Positions 9,273-15,321 of a stretch of DNA of 19,284 nucleotides are shown piece by piece; position 1 is the first letter of the stretch, and each line of letters opens with the position of its first letter. The stretch lies in the NCBI GenBank assembly GCA_964552015.1, contig CAZKFR010000064.1:1-19284 (forward strand), written 5' to 3'. The notes under the pieces are model-generated. The model saw nothing but the letters and a program-made list of their open reading frames with translations. It searched no databases and was not told where the DNA came from. The position numbers and the translations under genes are program-made. The DNA is from Rhodocaloribacter sp964552015 (GTDB lineage: Bacteria; Bacteroidota; Rhodothermia; Rhodothermales; ISCAR-4553).

Positions 9273-10079
9273 TCAAGCGGGCACGGGTTCACGCCCACCG
9301 AGTTCGCGTGAGAGCAACCGTGCCGTACGTCGCACGGCTTCTCCGACGCGTGCAACCCGGCTTTCGTCAGCAACCTGGGAGGACAACATCGCCACCGTCA
9401 ACGCCGCGCACGGCCGCTGGCTGTGATCCCATACCGGCGCCGAGACGCAGAGTAGCTCCCGGTTGTATTCCCCATCGACGACGGCATACTGCCGCCGACG
9501 CACCTCTTCCAACCGATGCATGAACAGGTCACGATCCGTGAGCGTGGCCTCGTTGTAGGCCTCCATTCCGTGACGGTCCAGTATTTCTTCCACTTCCTGG
9601 CTCGGTAACCACGCCAGCATGGCCACACCCGTGGCCGTACAGTGTGCAGGTACCCGAGACTGCAGCTTCTTCACCACGGCGATCGACTTCGGGCTGTCCA
9701 TTCGCCGGAGGTACACAACCTCGCCGTCCTCCAGCTTGCTCAAAAACACCGTCTCGCCACACTCCTCCGCCAGCGACTGCATGTAGCGCGTCGCCACCCG
9801 GAACAGATCACTCTGCTCCGCAAACTTGTTACCCAGCTCGAACAGGTACGAACCCAAGCGGTAGGCCTGGCTCTCCGGATCGAGCGTCACACAGTGATGT
9901 TTGCGCAGCGTCACGAGGATGCGGAAAAGAGTGCTCTTCGGGATACCCGTCTCGCGTGCCAGGTCGGCCAGCACCATGCCCCGGGGCTCCCGCGCCAGGA
10001 CCCCCAGCACCTGTACCGCTCGCTCGACCGAGGGGACGAGATAGCGATTTTCTGTTTCAAATGTGAAATGGTGTTTCAT
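9273..10079 (-). CDS. IclR-family transcriptional regulator
   Basis: A 268-residue DNA-binding regulator. The N-terminal winged helix-turn-helix spans about residues 14-75: VPSVERAVQVLGVLAREP leads into the HTH LADLARETGIPKSTLFRIL, then a wing ending AYRLGSYLFELG. The C-terminal effector domain (about 85-260) includes ETVFLSKLEDGEVVYLRR, PAHCTATGVAMLAWLP and VDGEYNRELLCVSAPVWD, all typical of IclR proteins that sense small carbon metabolites. The ATG is at 10077-10079 in an AT-rich region with a sigma70-like TTGACA upstream, leaving almost no leader. It is the first gene of the minus-strand train and is divergent from the glycosidase-like gene starting at 10242. Local regulation of both is a natural inference. 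The ligand is unknown. Confidence 0.93.
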   Translation of the reverse strand: MKHHFTFETENRYLVPSVERAVQVLGVLAREPRGMVLADLARETGIPKSTLFRILVTLRKHHCVTLDPESQAYRLGSYLFELGNKFAEQSDLFRVATRYMQSLAEECGETVFLSKLEDGEVVYLRRMDSPKSIAVVKKLQSRVPAHCTATGVAMLAWLPSQEVEEILDRHGMEAYNEATLTDRDLFMHRLEEVRRRQYAVVDGEYNRELLCVSAPVWDHSQRPCAALTVAMLSSQVADESRVARVGEAVRRTARLLSRELGGREPVPA

Positions 10080-10082
10080 TTC
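10062..10082. promoter_or_regulatory. Candidate IclR operator overlapping the regulator start
   Basis: The word TGTGAAAT is followed by GGTGTTTCATTTC. GAAATG (10065-10070) and CATTTC (10077-10082) form a perfect 6-bp inverted repeat around a 6-base spacer. GTTTCA and the reverse complement of TGTGAAA recur at 10213-10220 in front of the divergent gene. IclR-family proteins often bind short TTTC/GAAA palindromes next to their own gene. The site call is inferred. Confidence 0.4.
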
Positions 10083-10089
10083 GTGTATG

Positions 10090-10117
10090 ATTTAAATATT
10101 TTACGTGAAGATGTCAA
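10090..10117 (-). promoter_or_regulatory. Candidate sigma70-like promoter for the IclR-family gene
   Basis: On the minus strand a perfect -35 TTGACA (10117-10112) is followed after 16 bases by TTAAAT (10095-10090), a weak -10, within an AT-rich stretch unusual for this window. The transcript would begin only a few bases ahead of the ATG at 10079, implying a near-leaderless message or a slightly different start. Confidence 0.4.
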
Positions 10118-10155
10118 GGGCCTTTTTCGGGCACGCCCCTGCCATCCGACCCAAA

Positions 10156-10193
10156 ATTGCCCTTTTCAGGGGCAATAAGAGGGATTTTCCCTC
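10156..10193. repeat. Tandem inverted repeats in the divergent promoter region
   Basis: Two adjacent perfect dyads are visible. ATTGCCC (10156-10162) pairs with GGGCAAT (10170-10176) across 7 bases. GAGGGA (10179-10184) pairs with TCCCTC (10188-10193) across 3 bases. They lie between the two divergent starts and could be protein-binding sites or hairpins in a leader RNA. No run of T follows them, so a terminator is unlikely. Confidence 0.5.
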
Positions 10194-10211
10194 GGTCAAA
10201 TTTAAAAACGA

Positions 10212-10224
10212 TGTTTCACATAAT
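10212..10224 (+). promoter_or_regulatory. Candidate operator overlapping a -10 element for the divergent glycosidase gene
   Basis: TGTTTCACA (10212-10220) runs into CATAAT (10219-10224), a plausible -10 about 18 bases before the ATG at 10242. The TTTCACA word is the reverse complement of TGTGAAA at 10062-10068 near the regulator start. A repressor bound here would block the promoter. The -35 is poor (TCAAAT around 10196), so the promoter call is tentative. Confidence 0.35.
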
Positions 10225-10241
10225 AAACAACCGGACCCTCC

Positions 10242-12518
10242 ATGCGCACTTTTTCCTCCCTGCCGCCGGCCTACCCGGCCGGCGCCCCCCCCGCTGTCGC
10301 CACCGCGGCCGTCACCCTCAGCCGGCGGCTGGGCCTCCCTCCCGCCGAGGCCCGCGACGAACCCGGACCCGGCCTCAACCTGGACGTCGCCGGCGGCCCC
10401 TGGTCCCTCACCCCGGCGCCGCCCCCGGACGCCCCCGCCTGGATGTGGGCCCGCCTCGACGACCGCGGCGGGACGCTGTCCGCCTCCTCCCCCGCCCTGC
10501 TCTACGCCCTGGTCCACCTTCTCGCCGACGACCTCCTCCCGCACACCGCCGACCGCCTCGCCCGGGGCGTGCTCATCGAACCCGCCTTCTCCTTCCACCG
10601 GCCGCTCTTCGACAGCATCCTGACGCAGGTGGCCCGCACTACCCGCCGGTTCGATCCGGAAACTTATATCGAACACCTGGCCCGCGCGGGCTTCACCCAC
10701 CTCGAAGTGAACGGACTGGCCTTCCACATCCCGTTCGAACCCGGCGTCCCGACCGAATTTTACCCTCCCTTCTACACCTACTGCCCCGGCCTGAATCATT
10801 TCGTCGACAGCCCGCTGACGCGGGGCCTCTACCCGGCGGCCTACCTGCAGGCCAACCTGAACCGCGTCCGTCGCCTGGCGGCGCTCGGCAGAAAATATGG
10901 CCTGAAACCCGGCCTGCTCTGCTTCGAACCGCGCACCCTGCCGGAGCATTTCTTCCAGCGGTACCCGACCCTCCGCGGCGCCCGGGTCGACCATCCCTTC
11001 CGGTCCCACCTCCCGCGGTATACCCTGGCGCAGGACCACCCCCTCGCCCGCGAGCACTACCGGCACCTGATGCGCAGCCTGATGGAAGCCGTGCCCGACC
11101 TGGACTACCTCTCCGTCTGGACCAACGACAGCGGGGCCGGCTTCGAACACACCGCCTCGCTGTACGTGGGCCGCAACGGGGGGCCCTACCTGATCCGGGA
11201 GTGGCGCGACCACGACCAGATCGCCCGGGCCGCTGCCGAAAGCGCCCTCCGCTGGCTGCGTCTCATGCGCGACACGGCCGCCGAAATCAACCCCGACTTC
11301 GAGGTGCTGCTCCGGATCGAACCCTTCAAGGTGGAGCACGACCACCTGCTCGCCGGCATGGGCGACGGCCTCGGTCTGGAAGCTCCCTCGCTGCTCGTGC
11401 GCGGCTACGACCTCCCCTACCATCACCCGAACTATCCGGAACAGCGGGGACTGGCCGGCTCCCTCTTCCACACGACTTTCGACCCACGTGAGAAGGAGCT
11501 GCTGGCCGAACACCGGGCCCGCGGCATCGAACCGAAGATGACCTATTCGGTCAGTTCCTCCTTTAACCTGGAACCGCTCCTGGGCATCCCGTATCCCCGC
11601 CTGCTCCACGAGAAGCTCCGCGCCCTCCGGGAAACCGGCTTCCGGGCCGTAAGTGCCTACGGCGGCCTGCTGCATCTGGAAAAGACGCCCTACTGGCCCC
11701 ATCCCGGGATCATCCGGGCCGCCCAGTTTACCCCCGAGCGCCCGGTGGAGGCCGTCCTGACAGCGCTGGCAGAACGCTGGGTCGGCGCGTCCCACGCCGA
11801 AGCCCTGGTCGCAGCCTGGGACGCCGTCGAGGAAGCCCTTCGTTACTTTCCTGTCGTCCCCCTCTACAGTCACTTCGGGTTCGTGTGGCTGCGCACGTGG
11901 GTACGCCCCTTCGTTCCCAATCTGGAGGCCGTCCCGGCGGAAGACCGGCAGTACTACGAGCGTTTCATGGTCAGCACAGCCAACAACCCGAACATCAACG
12001 ACCTGGGGCGGGACGTGCTCTTCGAGTTGATCAACGAGGAGAGCGGGCGGCGCATGGCCGGGCAGTTCGACCGGAACGCCCTGCCACGCCTCGATGCGGC
12101 ACTCGAACGACTGGAAGAACACTGCAACACGATCACCGCCCCGGAAACCCGCGCGGTGTTCGTGGACCTGCGCGACCGCACCCGCGCCCTCTGGTGCTGG
12201 GCCACCACGCAACGCAACACCTGCGCCTGGGTCGCCGGCGTCTATGGCTACCGCCGGGCGGCCTCCGGGGACGAGCGCGCGCGGCATCGCGCCTACCTGG
12301 ACCACATGATCGACCTCGAGCTCGAAAGCACCCGTCGCCTGCTGGCGCTCTGGGAGCAGAACGACACCGAGTTCATGCTGGTCTCGGGCGTCGGGGAGAC
12401 GAGCTTCATCTACGGTGAGAACTTCGGCGAGCTGCTCCGCCGCAAGATCGAACTGACCGAGCGGTACCGGCACGTCGAGCCGCACATCGACGAGGCCCTG
12501 ATCTGGCGCCTCCCCTGA
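10242..12518 (+). CDS. Putative TIM-barrel glycoside hydrolase, family not assigned
   Basis: A 758-residue protein without a convincing signal peptide, so probably cytoplasmic. The first ~115 residues resemble the small alpha/beta domain that precedes the barrel in GH20/GH67-type enzymes (ASSPALLYALVHLLADDLL). A barrel-like region follows, with strand/loop motifs FSFHRPLFDS, FTHLEVNGLAFHIPFEPG, GLKPGLLCFEP, LDYLSVWTNDSGAGFEH (about 290-306), EVLLRIEPFKVEHDH and PKMTYSVSSSFNLEPLLG. The candidate catalytic acids are the Asp/Glu of the WTNDSGAGFE and RIEPF segments. The C-terminal third (about 560-758) is mostly helical and rich in Trp and Arg. The ATG has no good Shine-Dalgarno. It is divergent from the IclR gene and transporter train and probably shares their regulation. 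The hydrolase role is inferred from architecture and context; the family and substrate are unknown. Confidence 0.7.
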   Translation: MRTFSSLPPAYPAGAPPAVATAAVTLSRRLGLPPAEARDEPGPGLNLDVAGGPWSLTPAPPPDAPAWMWARLDDRGGTLSASSPALLYALVHLLADDLLPHTADRLARGVLIEPAFSFHRPLFDSILTQVARTTRRFDPETYIEHLARAGFTHLEVNGLAFHIPFEPGVPTEFYPPFYTYCPGLNHFVDSPLTRGLYPAAYLQANLNRVRRLAALGRKYGLKPGLLCFEPRTLPEHFFQRYPTLRGARVDHPFRSHLPRYTLAQDHPLAREHYRHLMRSLMEAVPDLDYLSVWTNDSGAGFEHTASLYVGRNGGPYLIREWRDHDQIARAAAESALRWLRLMRDTAAEINPDFEVLLRIEPFKVEHDHLLAGMGDGLGLEAPSLLVRGYDLPYHHPNYPEQRGLAGSLFHTTFDPREKELLAEHRARGIEPKMTYSVSSSFNLEPLLGIPYPRLLHEKLRALRETGFRAVSAYGGLLHLEKTPYWPHPGIIRAAQFTPERPVEAVLTALAERWVGASHAEALVAAWDAVEEALRYFPVVPLYSHFGFVWLRTWVRPFVPNLEAVPAEDRQYYERFMVSTANNPNINDLGRDVLFELINEESGRRMAGQFDRNALPRLDAALERLEEHCNTITAPETRAVFVDLRDRTRALWCWATTQRNTCAWVAGVYGYRRAASGDERARHRAYLDHMIDLELESTRRLLALWEQNDTEFMLVSGVGETSFIYGENFGELLRRKIELTERYRHVEPHIDEALIWRLP

Positions 12519-13025
12519 TGTCCCCCTCGCCTTCTGTCCTGTACGGTGCTGGCGTAACCGTCAACCAGCCCCTAAATTCATCCGAGGTGTACGCTCCAGC
12601 CATGCGAAGTGCATTCCCTCTACCGAAAGCGTAAACCAGATGATCAGGGCGGGCTTCTGACGATGCTGCTCGTAGCCTCGAGTGTGGTCTATGCAGCATG
12701 CGCGATTCCGTCCCTGCTGCATGGAGTTCGACGGTTTTCACAGGTACCATCGATCATGTTTTCATCCTCCTCGTGAACCCTGCGCGAACACCTATCGTCA
12801 GGCTTCCCGCGTCGGCCTGACCCGATTCACCGGGTCGTGTGCGCCGCCGCGTACTCAGAGCGTGTAATTTATTCAAATGGGTCCAGCATAATCCTAATTT
12901 TTTAATGATCCAATGCGCAAAAACACATATTATTCAGGCTTCAGGCCACCCCAATTACAAAACCTTTTTGAATTCCGGTAGTTAGTACGTTTATCCTTCC
13001 CCCTCACCTGTACGCTCAACGTGCC
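12519..13025. other. Gene-poor spacer of about 500 bp ahead of the LacI-family gene
   Basis: No convincing gene is seen. The left two thirds are GC-rich; the right third (about 12860-12995) is AT-rich and probably holds the promoter of the LacI-family gene. Overlapping hairpins GTCAGGC/GCCTGAC (12797-12803 with 12815-12821) and GACCCG/CGGGTC (12819-12824 with 12831-12836) share three bases and exclude one another. TTCAGGC is repeated in tandem at 12933-12946. A minus-strand reading frame of 22 codons with a strong Shine-Dalgarno lies at 12689-12757. Confidence 0.6.
12986..12993 (+). promoter_or_regulatory. Possible Bacteroidota-type -7 element for the LacI-purC unit
   Basis: TACGTTTA matches seven of eight positions of the TAnnTTTG element known from Bacteroidota promoters. 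It lies 32 bases ahead of the ATG at 13026. A TTTTTG word occurs about 15 bases upstream, closer than the usual spacing, so this is only a weak candidate. Confidence 0.25.
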
Positions 13026-14078
13026 ATGCCGCAGGAAAAGAGCAAAGTAACCATCTACGACGTGGCGGACCGGGCCGGGGTCGCTATCTCCACCGTCTCT
13101 CGTGTTCTGAACAATTCACACGACGTGTCGGACCGTACCCGGGCGCGCGTGCTGAAAGCCATCGAAGAACTCAAGTTCCGGCCCGACCGCAAGGCCAAAA
13201 CGCTGGCACAGCAGGACACCCAGCTGCTGGCCGTAGCCATGCCGACCTTCACGACACCCTTCCATACCGAGTTGATGAAGGGCATCCGGATGAGCCTTCG
13301 CGAAAAGGACGTGGACTTGCTGCTCTGCGACCTCGGCTCGAAAAAGCGGCACCTGAACCTGATGAACTTCCTCAAACGGGGCGCCGTCGATGGCCTGCTC
13401 CTGGCCGGTGTCGATGTCAACGAGGAGATCGCCCAGGAACTCCATGCCCTCCACGCCCCGGTGGTGCTTATCAGCGCACAGTGGCCCGACTTTGATAGCT
13501 TCTACTGGGACGATGTCGCCGGGGCGCGACAGGCGGTAGAGCATCTCATCGAACAGGGCCACCGGCGGATCGGGATGATTCAGACGAACACCGGAAGCCC
13601 CCTCCAGAAGCGCCGCGTACAGGGTTACCGGGAAGCCCTCGAAAACGCCGGCATCCCGTTTGATCCTTCGCTCCTTGCCAGCGGCACCACCGAGAAACAT
13701 GCCGGATTCAGCGAAGAAGCCGGTTATGAAGCCATGGAGTACCTGCTCCAGATCGACCCGCCGGTGACCGCCGTCTTTGCCAGCAGCGACGTGCAGGCCA
13801 TCGGCGCCTGGAAAGCCATTATCGACGCCGGGAAAAAGGTCCCGGACGACATTGCCCTCGTCGGATACGACGACATCAAGACGAGCACGTATATCGGCCT
13901 GACCAGCATGGCCCAGGACATGCAAGCCATCGGCCAGCAGGCCACCGACATCCTCCTTCAGCGCATGGAGGGCACACGCTCCGAACCGCCTGTAGCCCGG
14001 CGCATCATCCCACGCCTCCAGGTGCGTCGGTCGAGTATCTTCAAACGCCAGGTGTCTTCCCCGCCTTCATCGTGTTGA
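13026..14078 (+). CDS. LacI-family transcriptional regulator
   Basis: A 350-residue repressor-type regulator. The N-terminal HTH is at residues 8-52 (VTIYDVADRAGVAISTVSRVLNN, then VSDRTRARVLKAIEEL), followed by the hinge helix KAKTLAQQDT. The periplasmic-binding-protein-like effector domain spans about 65-330, with the usual VDGLLLAG, GHRRIGMIQ, PPVTAVFASSDVQAIGA and VPDDIALVGYDD signatures. These proteins bind palindromic operators and respond to sugars or, in PurR, to purines. The ATG has no Shine-Dalgarno upstream, as with several genes here. The stop is only 6 bp before purC, so the two are probably co-transcribed. The ligand cannot be read from sequence; the purC link raises a purine role but is not diagnostic. 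Confidence 0.95.
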   Translation: MPQEKSKVTIYDVADRAGVAISTVSRVLNNSHDVSDRTRARVLKAIEELKFRPDRKAKTLAQQDTQLLAVAMPTFTTPFHTELMKGIRMSLREKDVDLLLCDLGSKKRHLNLMNFLKRGAVDGLLLAGVDVNEEIAQELHALHAPVVLISAQWPDFDSFYWDDVAGARQAVEHLIEQGHRRIGMIQTNTGSPLQKRRVQGYREALENAGIPFDPSLLASGTTEKHAGFSEEAGYEAMEYLLQIDPPVTAVFASSDVQAIGAWKAIIDAGKKVPDDIALVGYDDIKTSTYIGLTSMAQDMQAIGQQATDILLQRMEGTRSEPPVARRIIPRLQVRRSSIFKRQVSSPPSSC

Positions 14079-14084
14079 TCCCCT

Positions 14085-15056
14085 ATGGACCGTGCCCTTC
14101 TCCAGCAGCAACTAGCCCACACGTTACGCGAAACCAACCTGCCCGGATTTGAGGCACGGTACCGCGGTAAGGTACGCGACACCTACCGGGACGGCGACCG
14201 CCTCATCCTCGTCACGACCGACCGCATCTCGGCCTTCGATCATGTCCTCCGGCAAACGATCCCGTTCAAAGGACAGGTGCTCAATCAGACGGCCGCTTTC
14301 TTTTTCCGGCACACGGCCGACGTAGCGCCCAACCACGTCCTGAGCGTACCCGACCCCAATGTGACGGTGGCGGTGCGCTGTGAGCCGGTTCCGGTCGAGT
14401 TCGTCGTGCGGGGCTACCTGGCGGGCCATGCCTGGCGCACCTACCGGTCCGGAGGTCGCACACTCTGTGGCATTCCCCTCCCCGAGGGGCTGCGCCAGAA
14501 CAGCCGCTTGCCCGAGCCCATCCTCACGCCCACCACCAAGGCCGCCGAAGGGCACGACCTTGACATCAGCCGGGAAGACATCCTCGCGTCGGGCCTGCTC
14601 GACGCCGCTACGTTCGACCACCTGGCCCGTCTCGCGTTCGACCTGTTCGAACGGGGCACCGAAATGGCCGCCGCACGCGGGCTGATCCTCGTCGATACGA
14701 AGTACGAGTTCGGGCGTACACCCGACGGATCGTACGTGCTCATCGACGAGGTACACACCCCCGATTCGTCCCGGTATTTCTATGCGGACACGTACGAGGA
14801 ATTGCTGGAGCGCGACGCTCCGCAGCGCCAGCTTTCGAAAGAATTCGTTCGTGAATGGCTGATGGCGCACGGATTTCAGGGCAAAGAAGGCCAGGTCCTT
14901 CCCGACCTTCCCGACGACTTCCGCATCGAGGTGGCCAGGCGGTATATCGAGCTCTACGAAGCCGTTACCGGGGAGCGCTTCGTGCCGGACACGCACCCGG
15001 ATCCCGAGCAGCGCATCCGTGAAGCCCTGGGCATCGGCGCGACGACGTCGGCGTAA
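14085..15056 (+). CDS. purC: Phosphoribosylaminoimidazole-succinocarboxamide synthase (SAICAR synthetase)
   Basis: Cytoplasmic purine-biosynthesis enzyme joining CAIR and aspartate with ATP to give SAICAR. The 323-residue length fits the longer form of the family. Conserved blocks appear in order: RGKVRDTY (27-34) in the nucleotide-binding lobe, TTDRISAFD, PFKGQVLNQTAAFFF, EFVVRGYLAGHAWRTY, the substrate-binding run PEPILTPTTKAAEGHD, then LILVDTKYEFG and LIDEVHTPDSSRYF. The last two are diagnostic SAICAR synthetase motifs. The ATG at 14085 follows the LacI-family stop by 6 bp and has no strong ribosome-binding site, so translation may depend on the upstream gene. A hairpin and terminator follow. 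No other purine gene is seen in the window. Confidence 0.97.
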   Translation: MDRALLQQQLAHTLRETNLPGFEARYRGKVRDTYRDGDRLILVTTDRISAFDHVLRQTIPFKGQVLNQTAAFFFRHTADVAPNHVLSVPDPNVTVAVRCEPVPVEFVVRGYLAGHAWRTYRSGGRTLCGIPLPEGLRQNSRLPEPILTPTTKAAEGHDLDISREDILASGLLDAATFDHLARLAFDLFERGTEMAAARGLILVDTKYEFGRTPDGSYVLIDEVHTPDSSRYFYADTYEELLERDAPQRQLSKEFVREWLMAHGFQGKEGQVLPDLPDDFRIEVARRYIELYEAVTGERFVPDTHPDPEQRIREALGIGATTSA

Positions 15057-15121
15057 CGATTTGTTAGCACCCTCCATGACGTTCGCTTAACACGACGGTC
15101 GCGCGGAGGACGTATTCTTCC

Positions 15122-15143
15122 GGTGCATCTCCCCTCATGCACC
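15122..15143. repeat. Hairpin downstream of purC
   Basis: A perfect 7-bp stem, GGTGCAT (15122-15128) with ATGCACC (15137-15143), has a pyrimidine loop of 8 bases. It lies between the purC stop and the main terminator and has no T run of its own. It may stabilise the 3' end of the purC message. Confidence 0.4.
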
Positions 15144-15161
15144 TCCTGTACACTGTGGGCT

Positions 15162-15199
15162 GAAAGCCGCCGGGTGACGAAACCGGGCGGCTTTCTTTG
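15162..15199 (+). terminator. Intrinsic terminator of the LacI-purC unit
   Basis: A perfect 10-bp stem, GAAAGCCGCC (15162-15171) with GGCGGCTTTC (15186-15195), has a 14-base loop and is followed by TTTGTT. It lies about 105 bases after the purC stop and points rightward. Confidence 0.8.
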
Positions 15200-15259
15200 T
15201 TCGTCTACCTGCTGCCTCGGTCCTCGTCGTCCCTCGCCTCCCTGTTCTACCCCAAAACG

Positions 15260-15292
15260 AAGGCGGTCGCGCCTTGCCGACGCGACCGCCCC
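15260..15292 (-). terminator. Intrinsic terminator of rpsA
   Basis: A perfect 10-bp GC-rich stem, GGCGGTCGCG (15262-15271) with CGCGACCGCC (15281-15290), has a 9-base loop. Read on the minus strand it is followed by TTCGTTTT and lies about 30 bases after the rpsA stop. With the purC terminator it forms a convergent pair. Confidence 0.8.
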
Positions 15293-15321
15293 TTCTATAC
15301 CTCGATCCGGGAGGTCAGGCT

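Noticed and set aside
10101..12485. Long minus-strand open frame opposite the glycosidase-like gene
   Set aside because: Low-complexity Gly/Val/Glu/Gln-rich translation with no motifs; the plus-strand frame has structured-protein composition and hydrolase-like motifs.
12406..12750. Minus-strand frame of 114 codons running from the spacer into the end of the glycosidase gene
   Set aside because: No Shine-Dalgarno at its ATG, no recognisable domain, and half of it overlaps a convincing plus-strand coding end.
12797..12836. Two overlapping hairpins suggestive of a terminator/antiterminator switch
   Set aside because: Neither stem is followed by a T run, and they lie about 190 bases ahead of the LacI start, upstream of the AT-rich promoter-like stretch, so attenuation is unsupported.
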